DNA of 64,000 nucleotides, from positions 1-64,000 of the forward strand of contig NZ_QRCC01000012.1 of the NCBI RefSeq assembly GCF_009833125.1, in the 5' to 3' direction. Numbering within the stretch: position 1 is the first letter of the stretch; each line of letters begins with the position of its first letter. The translations under genes and the position numbers were made by a program. A model generated the notes under the pieces. The model did no database searches. It had not been told where the DNA came from and saw only the letters and a program-made list of their open reading frames with translations. This document shows, in pieces, positions 47,631 to 56,772 of this stretch. This DNA comes from Nitrosomonas sp. HPC101 (GTDB lineage Bacteria > Pseudomonadota > Gammaproteobacteria > Burkholderiales > Nitrosomonadaceae).

Positions 47631-48902
47631 ATGAAGCGAGAAACACTTGCCATTCATGGTGGTTTTGCCGGTGATCCACAGACGCATTCGGTTGCGGTGC
47701 CTATTTACCAGACTACCAGCTACTATTTTGACGATACCCAGCATGGGGCAGATCTGTTTGATCTCAAGGTGCAGGGAAATATTTACACGCGCATCATGAA
47801 TCCGACTACCGCTGTGCTGGAAGAAAGAGTGGCGCTGCTGGAAGGCGGTGTGGGAGCGCTGGCACTGGCTTCCGGCATGGCGGCCATTACAGCCTGTGTG
47901 CAGACCCTGGCCAAGGCGGGTGACAATATTATTTCCACCAGCCAGGTGTATGGCGGGACCTACAATTTCTTTTGTCATACATTGCCAAATCAGGGCATTG
48001 AAGTGCGTATGGTGGATGGGCGTAATCCGGATGCGTTTGCGGATGCGATTGATGACAATACCCGGATGGTTTTTTGTGAATCGATCGGCAACCCGGCCGG
48101 TAATGTGGTGGATATTGCGGCATTGGCTGAAGCAGCGCATGCAGCGGGCGTTCCGCTGGTCGTGGATAACACCGTGGCTTCCCCAGCATTGTGTCGCCCT
48201 TTTGAGCATGGTGCCGATATTATTGTGCATGCGCTGACCAAATATATGGGCGGTCACGGTACCAGCATTGGTGGAATCATTGTGGATTCCGGCAAATTTC
48301 CCTGGAAAGACAGCCCGCGCTTTCCGCAATTCAACAAACCTGATCCCAGTTATCACGGTGTAGTGTATGTGGATGCGTTTGGCCCGGCTGCGTTTATCGG
48401 CCGTGCGCGTGTGGTGCCGCTGCGTAACATGGGCGCGGCGATTTCACCCTTTAACTCCTTCCTGATTCTGCAGGGCATTGAAACGCTGCCGTTGAGAATG
48501 GAACGCCATTGTTTCAATGCGCTGGCGATTGCACGCTATCTGCAGGCGCACCCCAGTGTAAGTTGGGTCAACTTTGCCGGTCTTGAAGACAGTCGTGATT
48601 ACGTACTGGCGCAAAAATACATGGATGGCGGCATTCCATCGTCAATTCTGAGCTTCGGTATCAAGGGAGGGCGTGAGGCTTGCGCCCGCTTTATGGACAG
48701 ATTGATGCTGATTAAACGGCTGGTCAACATTGGAGATGCCAAAACACTGGCTTGCCACCCGGCGACCACGACTCACCGTCAGCTCAACGATGAAGAGCTG
48801 GCCAGGGCGGGTGTCAGTGCTGATCTGGTGCGTTTGTGTGTCGGCATTGAACATATCGATGACCTGATCGCTGATATTGAACAGGCTTTTCAGGGCGTGT
48901 GA
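47631..48902 (+). CDS. metY: O-acetylhomoserine sulfhydrylase
   Basis: 423 residues, PLP enzyme of the Cys/Met-metabolism family. Makes homocysteine from O-acetylhomoserine and sulfide. PLP lysine in HALTKYMGGHGTSIGG; SGMAAI, YGGTYN and the MetY-type insertion FNKPDPSYHG separate it from MetB/MetC. GAAAGAGGA gives a good ribosome site. The serine acetyltransferase downstream (50205) suggests a sulfur amino-acid theme. Its end overlaps nnrS, on the other strand, by 13 bases. Confidence 0.94.
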   Translation: MKRETLAIHGGFAGDPQTHSVAVPIYQTTSYYFDDTQHGADLFDLKVQGNIYTRIMNPTTAVLEERVALLEGGVGALALASGMAAITACVQTLAKAGDNIISTSQVYGGTYNFFCHTLPNQGIEVRMVDGRNPDAFADAIDDNTRMVFCESIGNPAGNVVDIAALAEAAHAAGVPLVVDNTVASPALCRPFEHGADIIVHALTKYMGGHGTSIGGIIVDSGKFPWKDSPRFPQFNKPDPSYHGVVYVDAFGPAAFIGRARVVPLRNMGAAISPFNSFLILQGIETLPLRMERHCFNALAIARYLQAHPSVSWVNFAGLEDSRDYVLAQKYMDGGIPSSILSFGIKGGREACARFMDRLMLIKRLVNIGDAKTLACHPATTTHRQLNDEELARAGVSADLVRLCVGIEHIDDLIADIEQAFQGV

Positions 48903-50119
48903 GAATCCGTTTTGGGCGGATTTACCGAGGTTTCGTCAGACATGTCTTGATCGGATAACGGTGTTTTGGCTGGCTTCGCGCGCGGTACTCCCCGGCTTTT
49001 CAGTAAAACGTACAACGCAAACAAAAAGGCGATACTCCAGCCGGATGCAGCTACTATCAGCAATATTTCCCGGTGATCACTGAAATCTGCTGCCATGCGT
49101 GTCATGGCAGCGATCGACATGCATCCTGTCATGGTAACGATTTGTGGTATGCGTGAAGGGTATTGCCTGATGTGCAGGAGCGTCACACGCACGATAACGT
49201 TCGTTGCCAGTGTGCCCAGTGCACCTACGGTAATGGCGTGCACTGCAGTGTTGAAATGGCTGCCACCATCCAGTTTTGCCAGCCCCAGTAATATCAGGCC
49301 CAGTGCCAGCCAGCCATAGCCCAGCCCGAGGCAGAGCAGATCCGGGCGTGCCAGGCAGTGCCATAATTGCCAGCGGAACAGGCGGATGCCTGCCAGTGTT
49401 CCGCAAAGAATCAGCAACATGCCGGAAAGCGGGGCGGCTACAGGCGCCAGCAGATAGGCGGCTGCAATGGTAATGATTAAACCTGCTTCGATATCGGGCT
49501 GTACTCTGGCGGTCAATTCCATGCCCTGGCGATAGAATTCCCCGGCAGCGGCAGGGGCCAACATTCTTCCCCCGATGAACAGCATCAGCAACGCAAACAG
49601 CTGCACACTTTCATCGATCAGGTAACGATACAGCAGAAAATTATCCAGCTGAGCAGCCAGAATGATCGCGACAGTGCTGGCGCAGATCAGCCCGATCAAC
49701 GGGACGAGCGAGCGGTTGCGCCATTTTTTTGCAGCCCACAGGCGGGGGAGCAGTTGCCGGGCAAGCAGCAGGGCAAACAGTGCATTGAATAGCAGCGCAG
49801 ACCAGGCAAAGGGTGCAATCAGGCCTGCTATTCTTGCCAGCAACCAGAAACCCAGATACCACGCCAGCCGTCGGGCAGGCATGGGCCCCAGCAGATAACC
49901 TGCAATCAGCGCCGGGGCAAAACCGAACAGCATTTCAAAAGCGTGTCCGGTAGGTACGGACAGTACGGCAGGGCCAAAACCGTACCTGGCCAGCAAGGTC
50001 AGCGGGATGATGAGTATCGCGTAGATACATGCTGCCGTGAAAAACCACTGATGAGCGTATGCCTTGGTTGTTCCCGGGAAGATGCGTGCAAACAGATTAC
50101 CTGGCTGGATCGTATTCAT
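48890..50119 (-). CDS. nnrS: NnrS family heme-copper membrane protein
   Basis: 409 residues with about 12 membrane helices. N-terminal HQWFFTAACIYAILIIPL and FEMLFGFAPALIAGYLL carry the conserved His and E-x-L-F-G pattern of NnrS, a protein tied to nitric-oxide stress in denitrifiers and nitrifiers. The tail beyond about residue 385 is hydrophilic. An ammonia oxidiser makes NO, so the role fits. Convergent overlap with metY. Confidence 0.92.
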   Translation of the reverse strand: MNTIQPGNLFARIFPGTTKAYAHQWFFTAACIYAILIIPLTLLARYGFGPAVLSVPTGHAFEMLFGFAPALIAGYLLGPMPARRLAWYLGFWLLARIAGLIAPFAWSALLFNALFALLLARQLLPRLWAAKKWRNRSLVPLIGLICASTVAIILAAQLDNFLLYRYLIDESVQLFALLMLFIGGRMLAPAAAGEFYRQGMELTARVQPDIEAGLIITIAAAYLLAPVAAPLSGMLLILCGTLAGIRLFRWQLWHCLARPDLLCLGLGYGWLALGLILLGLAKLDGGSHFNTAVHAITVGALGTLATNVIVRVTLLHIRQYPSRIPQIVTMTGCMSIAAMTRMAADFSDHREILLIVAASGWSIAFLFALYVLLKSRGVPRAKPAKTPLSDQDMSDETSVNPPKTDSHTP

Positions 50120-50204
50120 TCCATTACAAATCAGCTTTTGGAGGAATGAATGGAGGTATGGAAGGAATACATGGTTGTTGTGCGTTGATAGTGATTGCTG
50201 CGTT

Positions 50205-51131
50205 TCAATCGCTATGCGTCTGCGCCTGAGTGATCCGGCTGCCGGGGGGAACGCTGCGCGTCAACCAGACATTGCCACCAATAGTAGAACCTTTTCCGAT
50301 AGTAATACGCCCCAGAATGGTTGCTCCCGCATAAATGACAACATCATCTTCAACAATGGGATGGCGGTCGATCCCTTTCACCAGTGAACCGTGTTCATCC
50401 ACCTGAAAGCTTTTGGCGCCCAGGGTTACTGCCTGGTACAAGCGTACGTTGTTGCCGATAACCGTGGTTTCACCGATAACGACGCCGGTACCATGATCGA
50501 TAAAGAAGCTTTCGCCGATCTGTGCGCCCGGATGGATTTCGATGCCGGTCTGCGAATGGGCAATTTCAGAAATCATGCGTGCAATCAGCGGTGTTCCCGA
50601 ACGGTATAGCTCGTGTGCCATCCGGTACCAGGTAATGGCGGCAACGCCGGGGTAACACACCAGCACTTCATCAATTCCCGGTGCAGCCGGGTCACCTTCA
50701 TAGGCAGCCAGCACATCGCCATCGAGCAGACGACGAATGGCAGGCAGTCGTTTGGCAAATGTCCGGGTGATCTCGACAGCTTGCGCGTAATTTTTCTGAT
50801 CGAGTTCCTCGGTGCCTGCATTGAAATGCAGCTCGTGCTGAATCTGAACCAGCAGGGCGCGTAATGTCGAATTCAGGATATGGCCAACGTAATGATCAAC
50901 ACCTTCCACTGCAAGATCGGACGGGCCCAGCCGGTTAGGAAATAATGCAGTACGCAGACCTTCGATAATCCCGGCCAGCACCTTGCGGGAAGGCAATCGG
51001 GGCGGCCGGAGATGTCCTTGCCGGTTGATAAGCGCGGTAGTGCGCACATTGCGCAGTTCGGCCACCACATCGTTGATTTGCAAATGTGTGCTTTTCAACA
51101 GCAAGTCACCTGCACCGTTGATATCTGTCAC
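50205..51131 (-). CDS. epsC: Serine O-acetyltransferase, EpsC type
   Basis: 308 residues from GTG at 51131, chosen because a full GGGAGG ribosome site lies directly ahead; the frame is open upstream to 51236. Makes O-acetylserine for cysteine synthesis. Left-handed beta-helix hexapeptides (IHPGAQIGESFFIDHGTGVVIGE, ATILGRITIGKGSTIGGNVW) with catalytic His in DHGTG; N-terminal helical domain as in EpsC/CysE. Divergent from glk. Confidence 0.92.
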   Translation of the reverse strand: MTDINGAGDLLLKSTHLQINDVVAELRNVRTTALINRQGHLRPPRLPSRKVLAGIIEGLRTALFPNRLGPSDLAVEGVDHYVGHILNSTLRALLVQIQHELHFNAGTEELDQKNYAQAVEITRTFAKRLPAIRRLLDGDVLAAYEGDPAAPGIDEVLVCYPGVAAITWYRMAHELYRSGTPLIARMISEIAHSQTGIEIHPGAQIGESFFIDHGTGVVIGETTVIGNNVRLYQAVTLGAKSFQVDEHGSLVKGIDRHPIVEDDVVIYAGATILGRITIGKGSTIGGNVWLTRSVPPGSRITQAQTHSD

Positions 51132-51313
51132 AATACCTCCCTGTTTTTTATTATGATTAAAGGGTGCCCTGAATGAACGGGTATCCGGAGTAAACCTGCC
51201 GGTAGTGTTCGGAGTCGGCCGGATTAATGGCAGCAAATCCGGGAAAACAGGGGGTCTATTGTACCCGCCCGCATTACTTTTTCTACTACGAGATTTCCAG
51301 CTTCTTCATGGCT

Positions 51314-51349
51314 CATGTTCTAATGAAGTTGCATGTTCTGATGAGCTTG
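51314..51349. repeat. Tandem 18-bp direct repeat upstream of glk
   Basis: CATGTTCTAATGAAGTTG (51314-51331) is followed at once by CATGTTCTGATGAGCTTG (51332-51349): 15 of 18 positions are the same. It ends 30 bases before the glk start and lies in the shared epsC/glk control region. It could be a two-site operator or a chance duplication. Confidence 0.5.
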
Positions 51350-51379
51350 TCATCAATTATGTCGGGAGGAAGATAACTG

Positions 51380-52387
51380 ATGGATCAATATCTGTTGTAC
51401 GGCGATATTGGCGGGACCAAAACCCTGTTGCGATCTGCTGTAATAAAGAATGAGAAAGCCCAGCTTCATTTTGAACATCGTTATGACAGCCGTGAGTACG
51501 GTGATTTTGACAGCATCCTAGAGGATTTTCTACAACGCTCCGGCTGTCAGCCAGTTGCGGTTTGTTTGGCAGTGGCTGGACCGATTGTAGATCAGCAGGT
51601 GCATCTGACAAACCTGCCCTGGATGATCAGTGCACCTGCCCTTGCAGAAAAGTTTCAGATCCCTGCTGTGAAAATTGTCAATGATTTCGAGGGGACGGCG
51701 GCTTCTATCGAAATTCTGCCGCAGGATGATCTGGTGGTGCTGCAGGCTGGCAAGCCTTCTGCTTCCGCGATGCGTGTTGTGTTGGGAGCAGGTACCGGGA
51801 TGGGTGTTGCCTGGCTGATCAAGCGCGGGCAATACTATGAGCCACTTGCTACCGAGGCGGGTCATGTTGATTTTGCGCCGACCAGTGCCATTCAGATTGA
51901 ATTACTCAAATATCTGATGACGAAATACCAGCGGGTTTCAATCGAACGACTGCTTTCCGGTCAGGGATTGACCCATATTTTTAATTTTTTGCAGGCCGAT
52001 GCGGAAGCGGGTTCTCATCTGAAAAGTATCGCGCTGGATGGAGATGATGGTGCAACGGTTACTCGCCTGGCTTTTGAGCACCAATACCCGCTTGCTCTGC
52101 AGGCGCTGGAGCTATTTTCGGGGATTTATGGCGCTTACGCAGGTGATCTGGCGCTAGCCGGGTTATGCCGGGGGGGCGTCTACATTGCGGGAGGGATTGC
52201 ACCACGCATTATCCAGATTCTGCAACAATCCGGTTTTATTGAGGCATTTTGCAACAAAGGGCGGTACAGTGGGCTGGTGTGCAAGATTCCGGTATATGTG
52301 GTGATGAATCCGAAGGCTGGTCTGCTGGGGGCTGGATTACTTGCGCAGCGCATGCTGCACCCACCCGCGCTATCTCTTACGGAATAA
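51380..52387 (+). CDS. glk: Glucokinase
   Basis: 335 residues of the E. coli Glk type rather than ROK. Phosphate motif GDIGGTKTLLRSAV at the N-terminus, AVAGPIVD, and GAGTGMGVAW with substrate residues EAGHVDFAP. A GGAGG ribosome site lies 12-16 bases before the ATG. It feeds free glucose from the neighbouring glycosidases into metabolism. The DUF4126 gene follows 15 bases on. Confidence 0.94.
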   Translation: MDQYLLYGDIGGTKTLLRSAVIKNEKAQLHFEHRYDSREYGDFDSILEDFLQRSGCQPVAVCLAVAGPIVDQQVHLTNLPWMISAPALAEKFQIPAVKIVNDFEGTAASIEILPQDDLVVLQAGKPSASAMRVVLGAGTGMGVAWLIKRGQYYEPLATEAGHVDFAPTSAIQIELLKYLMTKYQRVSIERLLSGQGLTHIFNFLQADAEAGSHLKSIALDGDDGATVTRLAFEHQYPLALQALELFSGIYGAYAGDLALAGLCRGGVYIAGGIAPRIIQILQQSGFIEAFCNKGRYSGLVCKIPVYVVMNPKAGLLGAGLLAQRMLHPPALSLTE

Positions 52388-52402
52388 CGGGAAGCTGACT
52401 GA

Positions 52403-53062
52403 ATGAACGGTTATGAAACCCTGATTGCGACGCTGGCCTTGACCATGGGGAGTGCCTGGGCGAGTGGGATCAATCTGTATGCCGCGTTGCTGGTGCTGGG
52501 TCTGGGAGGTGTCACCGGCAATATTACTTTGCCAAATGAGCTGTCAGTACTGGAAAATCCGTTTGTGATCGGGGCAGCAGGCGTCATGTATCTCGTTCAG
52601 TTTCTCGCTGACAAGATACCGGGTGTGGACAGTATCTCGGATGCTTTACAGACCTTCGTGCGTATTCCGGCCGGAGCCATGCTGGCAGCAGGCGCAGTGG
52701 GAGATGTTTCTCCCGCGCTGGAAATTGCCGCGGGTATTCTCGGCGGCGGTACGGCGGCAACCAGTCACGCCGCCAAAACCGGAACACACCTGATGATCAA
52801 CACCTCACCTGAACCGGTAACCAACTGGACGGCTTCGATCAGCGAGGATTTGATGGTGATTGGCGGATTATGGACAGCGCTGCACTACCCGATCCTGTTT
52901 ATTGCACTGTTCATTGTATTCATCGGCCTGATGATCTGGCTGTTGCCAAAGCTGTGGGGGCTGATCAGAGGATTGCTGACGAGAATGGCACGATTCCTGA
53001 GAATCACATCTTCACCTGTATCAGCCGAAGATAATGCCCAGGAGGATAAAAAACCTTTTTAG
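52403..53062 (+). CDS. DUF4126 membrane protein
   Basis: 219 residues. Small-residue-rich helices (LALTMGSAWASGINLYAALLVLGLGG) and the DKIPGVDSISDALQTFVRIPAGAMLAAGA segment typify DUF4126; a C-terminal helix pair follows. Function unknown. Probably co-transcribed with glk. The last gene before the injection-system cluster, which converges on it. Confidence 0.87.
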   Translation: MNGYETLIATLALTMGSAWASGINLYAALLVLGLGGVTGNITLPNELSVLENPFVIGAAGVMYLVQFLADKIPGVDSISDALQTFVRIPAGAMLAAGAVGDVSPALEIAAGILGGGTAATSHAAKTGTHLMINTSPEPVTNWTASISEDLMVIGGLWTALHYPILFIALFIVFIGLMIWLLPKLWGLIRGLLTRMARFLRITSSPVSAEDNAQEDKKPF

Positions 53063-53106
53063 GTTTTGGGGGATGTGCGGTCAGCATAAACTGGGTATTG
53101 AACATA

Positions 53107-53133
53107 CAAGTCATGTCGTCACGACATGACTTG
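53107..53133. terminator. Perfect 12-bp inverted repeat between convergent genes
   Basis: CAAGTCATGTCG (53107-53118) and its exact complement (53122-53133) flank a 3-base loop; an outer pair GTCAGCA...TGCTGAC adds to the fold. No T tract on either strand. Lies between the ends of the DUF4126 and DUF6519 genes, so a two-way transcription stop is likely. It also marks the edge of the injection-system cluster. Confidence 0.6.
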
Positions 53134-53143
53134 CTGACGACAG

Positions 53144-54484
53144 TTACGAGTCTGGCAGACTGGGAGTAATTCCATTCTTGTCGGAGCAGATCCATTGCGG
53201 TGCAAATTTACAGCGCAAATCTTCTAGCTTGGAATCATCCTTACCAATTACAGCTAGCGGTGCATAGTGGTGTTCGATGCCAAAGGGTGGCACGCCCTGG
53301 ACATCTGATTCAGGCCATTCGATTTCACCGGTAGCAACCCGGGCAGGAATCAGCCAGTAATCACCAGTTCGGTAGCGATGAGAAGGAGGATTGTCACCAC
53401 CAACCGGCATAAACTGAATCTCGATGCCATTCTCCAGCCCGATCCAGCCAGTATTATCTGAACTTTCAGTCACCAAGATTGGACCAGATTCCCAGCGCCT
53501 GACCCAGAGAGGAGATTCTTCATCAATCCCCTGTGGTAAAACTGGATTCGTCTTCAGTGTCAGCATATTACCTTCAATCTGGGCGATCTCGACTAATACC
53601 CCTGGCTCTCCTCTCAATTCCAGCGCTTTACCAGTTAATTCCACCCATCCGGGGGCTGTAAATCCGCGCGAACTATCCACAGTTAATTCCTTGCCATTCT
53701 TTGTGCATCCAGTGACGATCGCGCCATTGTCTCTGGACCATTTGAAAGTTGCCTGATCACCGTCATTCGTCTCTGTTGCGCTCGCTGTACCACTATGATG
53801 AATTTCAATCCGGTACAGCTGATTTTCCTGGCCCCGGTATCTCGCGTCAGGGGCAGTCAGGCAAGGCTCGGTTGAATTTTCTGAAGGCTTGACACGTGCC
53901 CTTAATAATCCGCGATTTTTGGACTGCCAAAGCTCGATCCAATTCTTCCAATTATCAGCCAATGCATCTTGATCCAAACTTTCAGGATTTAGCGCTAAAT
54001 CACCAATATTTGACCTAATCTGCGTTTTAATCTGCCAAATCACTTTGGTACGGGTCGCGGTATCTGGTCCGCCAAGGGCTTTTTCGCGGATTTCGTCGTC
54101 CTCCAGTGCGGTGATATGCCGTTCCCAAACATCCAGATAGACCAGGTAAGGTGTATCAGGAAGTTTGGTATCCTTTTCAAAACTCTCCTGTTCTGTGTAT
54201 TTGGTATCTATTTCGTTTTCGCAGAGAATGCCATCAACATAATAGCGACCTTCACCAATGCTTAAATCCTTCTCATCTTCCGTCAGAGAAATCTTGAAAC
54301 CATCCGAACCTTCTGGCCCGGCATACGATCCGATCAGATCTGCTGCCAGGGTACGCAGGTAATGCAACAGGATCGCTGTTTGTTCATTCGTATCCGCATC
54401 CAGCTGCACGCGGCCCTGTTGTTGCAGCACGCGACTGAAATGTTTTTTGGCATTGAAAGTATCCCTTGAAAAATCGCCTTTCAT
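53144..54484 (-). CDS. DUF6519-type protein of the contractile injection system cluster
   Basis: 446 residues from MKGDFSRDTFNAKKHFSRVL, with AGGAG ahead. The start followed by VLQQQGRVQLDADTNEQ is the recognised opening of a protein regularly found as the last baseplate-side gene in eCIS and phage-tail-like clusters. The rest is beta-rich with a region IEIHHSGTASATETNDGDQATFKWSRDNG (positions about 213-241). Role unknown; a fibre or baseplate accessory is possible. The family assignment is from pattern recognition. Confidence 0.72.
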   Translation of the reverse strand: MKGDFSRDTFNAKKHFSRVLQQQGRVQLDADTNEQTAILLHYLRTLAADLIGSYAGPEGSDGFKISLTEDEKDLSIGEGRYYVDGILCENEIDTKYTEQESFEKDTKLPDTPYLVYLDVWERHITALEDDEIREKALGGPDTATRTKVIWQIKTQIRSNIGDLALNPESLDQDALADNWKNWIELWQSKNRGLLRARVKPSENSTEPCLTAPDARYRGQENQLYRIEIHHSGTASATETNDGDQATFKWSRDNGAIVTGCTKNGKELTVDSSRGFTAPGWVELTGKALELRGEPGVLVEIAQIEGNMLTLKTNPVLPQGIDEESPLWVRRWESGPILVTESSDNTGWIGLENGIEIQFMPVGGDNPPSHRYRTGDYWLIPARVATGEIEWPESDVQGVPPFGIEHHYAPLAVIGKDDSKLEDLRCKFAPQWICSDKNGITPSLPDS

Positions 54485-54506
54485 CGTTATGCTCCTGATT
54501 CTGGAT

Positions 54507-56765
54507 TTAACTGGCAAAAATAATGCCGACATCGGCTCCGGCCGGGACATACTCATCCAGGCGAGTGCGGAGATTGGCTTCACGCTGCGGGTGAAACAGA
54601 TCGTGGAACACGCCCATTTCCGATTCATCCTCCGCGCCGCGCTTGATTTCCTGCGCGCAATTCAAAGCCAGCTGACAATAAGCCGGCATACCGTAATGCA
54701 TACTGCTGAACTGAGGTTTTACACGCAGCCGTTCACAGACCTTGGCGGCTTCAATCTCATCGGCTTTGATTTCACCGCCTGCTTTCTTCTGCTTCCGCAG
54801 ATTCTGTTCAACTGCGCCCTCAACCAGATCGGGTTGGCACTGAAAGCGGGAGGGCGTGCGTGAACCCGGTGTGATGTAGCTGAACCGCAGACAGCCGTAT
54901 TGCCGCCGTGCGACGATTACACGTCCTGCAAAGATACTGTTTTCCCCCAATTCAATGGCATGCGCCTGTACCTGACCCAGAATGGTACTGCGCGCAATGA
55001 TTAGGACCGCATGTCCCATAGAGCAGCCTGGGCCACCAATGGCTTCCCGATCAGTGCGGGTGGCATCGATCACACTGTCGTTGATACATAACCGAATCGG
55101 ATCAGACTGGCTATTCCTTTCGTCCGCTACGCAGTGCGTCTGTTGCCCTTCTTCCGGATGATCCGGCTGTGTCTCTGGCGGTTCATCCGGGATCGACCAA
55201 ACCGGATCGAGCTGAATTGGACCCACGATACTGTGCTCGATCACGACACAAACCTGTGGGCTGAAAACTTCAAGGGAAGGCTCCGTGATGCACTGTGGCT
55301 GGCAATCACTGTCCAGACTCCACCCCGGCACCAGTGTGGAGTGGCGAATTGTCACCTGTTTCAGATCTCCATCGAGCTGAACACCCCGGCCGGTAACCAT
55401 CACGCCGTCCAGCGTAAAACGCTCCCCTTTGCTGCCGGTTACGGTCAGCGCATCCGATTGGCTCGTCCGCCAGTCCAGCAGCCGAATCACCGGGCGCTTT
55501 CCGCTGGCCGCACGCAGCTGCAGACTTTGACGACCCTCGGCAAATTCGATATGAATAGGCTCGACATACACCCGGCTGTCATCGATCTCTATCACCGCAT
55601 GAGCGGGTTTCGTTTCTTTCCATTGCTTAAGTGCTTCATTGATCGTTGTATATGCATCCTCCTGCCTGACACGAAATACTTCATGATCAGCAGGCAGGGA
55701 CAACTGGCGAGCATATTCACCGCCGCCGATATCTGCGCTGAATCCATAGTGATAACTGACCCACACCCCGTATTTCGGCACACTTTTCGGTGGAAACGCG
55801 ATGCGCCCCAGTACCGGATCCACCGCGATCGTACCGCGACGCGGAAGGTATCGCCAGCCACTCAGATCCGCCGGAACGATTTTGTCCGGTGAAACAATGA
55901 CTCTGCCGTTTTTAACCCCTGTCCAGATATAAAAACTACCCTGCTCCCTGTACAGATGATCCCTGTCCTTCACCAGCGCGTTGCGACGGATGGAGACCGG
56001 CAGATTGAATTCATCGGCAATATGAGTCGGATCCGTTTCAGGTTCCGGTTTCACAAACAACGGCGCATCATTGCCCAATACACTGAATGTGAAGCAATGC
56101 GGACTTTCCGCTTCCACGCAGAAAGCCGGTGTCTGGGTAACAGAGTAAGCCTTGAGCCGCCAGACAAATACCCTGATACTCGGAATATTATGACGGCCTG
56201 CCGTCAACCCGGAATTGATGCGCCGCACATCCACAGTATGAGCAATCTGATCAAAAGGACTGTCCAGCTGCTCCAACTGATCATTGTTGCGTAAATCGAC
56301 CGTACGCCCGCGTTCCAGGTGCAAGTGATTGAGCGCCTGGTTCCAGCCGAGCAATTTGTAATATTCCACTGCACGGGCCGGCCATCCCGCGATATCGTTC
56401 ACCAGTTGTTCCAGTAATGCCAATGAGCCCTTGCGCCGACGGTAGTGAATCGTATTCGCCACTTCACGCCGGGGTATCAAGATCTTGTTCCTGAGCTGAT
56501 CTTGCCGGGTCGCTCCGGTCGAAGGTTCGCCGGCTTCGTGTACCGGCTCATAGCCGATCAACTCGCCTAGATAGGGAACCACCCAGTCCTCGCAGGTTTC
56601 AATAAACCAGTTTTGATAAAGCTGATAAATATCATCTTCAACCAGATTGACCTGCTCGGAAATGATTTGCAGCAATGCTCTCAGCGGCTCGCCCTGCTCT
56701 GCGTCCCGCATCCGGTAAATGACCGGAAGCAATTCATAGAGACGGTCTATTCTTGCATCGTTCAT
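54507..56765 (-). CDS. P2 gpI-like tail/baseplate protein with beta-helix region
   Basis: 752 residues. The first 160 (RIDRLYELLPVIYRMRDAEQG; LGELIGYEP; RREVANTIHYRRRKGS) match the phage-tail gpI-like domain of eCIS baseplates. Residues about 390-620 have short repeating strands (GERFTLDGVMVTGRGVQLDG, KQVTIRHSTLVPG, IVGPIQL, STILGQVQ) like a right-handed beta-helix of tailspikes. The end is charged. It starts 7 bases after the J-like gene upstream. Confidence 0.8.
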   Translation of the reverse strand: MNDARIDRLYELLPVIYRMRDAEQGEPLRALLQIISEQVNLVEDDIYQLYQNWFIETCEDWVVPYLGELIGYEPVHEAGEPSTGATRQDQLRNKILIPRREVANTIHYRRRKGSLALLEQLVNDIAGWPARAVEYYKLLGWNQALNHLHLERGRTVDLRNNDQLEQLDSPFDQIAHTVDVRRINSGLTAGRHNIPSIRVFVWRLKAYSVTQTPAFCVEAESPHCFTFSVLGNDAPLFVKPEPETDPTHIADEFNLPVSIRRNALVKDRDHLYREQGSFYIWTGVKNGRVIVSPDKIVPADLSGWRYLPRRGTIAVDPVLGRIAFPPKSVPKYGVWVSYHYGFSADIGGGEYARQLSLPADHEVFRVRQEDAYTTINEALKQWKETKPAHAVIEIDDSRVYVEPIHIEFAEGRQSLQLRAASGKRPVIRLLDWRTSQSDALTVTGSKGERFTLDGVMVTGRGVQLDGDLKQVTIRHSTLVPGWSLDSDCQPQCITEPSLEVFSPQVCVVIEHSIVGPIQLDPVWSIPDEPPETQPDHPEEGQQTHCVADERNSQSDPIRLCINDSVIDATRTDREAIGGPGCSMGHAVLIIARSTILGQVQAHAIELGENSIFAGRVIVARRQYGCLRFSYITPGSRTPSRFQCQPDLVEGAVEQNLRKQKKAGGEIKADEIEAAKVCERLRVKPQFSSMHYGMPAYCQLALNCAQEIKRGAEDESEMGVFHDLFHPQREANLRTRLDEYVPAGADVGIIFAS

Positions 56766-56772
56766 GGCTTCC

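Noticed and set aside
47580..48356. 258-codon open frame antisense to metY
   Set aside because: metY is complete with PLP motifs, so this is a shadow.
55134..55892. 252-codon frame opposite the gpI-like gene
   Set aside because: No motif and no ribosome site, within a continuous gene of the baseplate operon.
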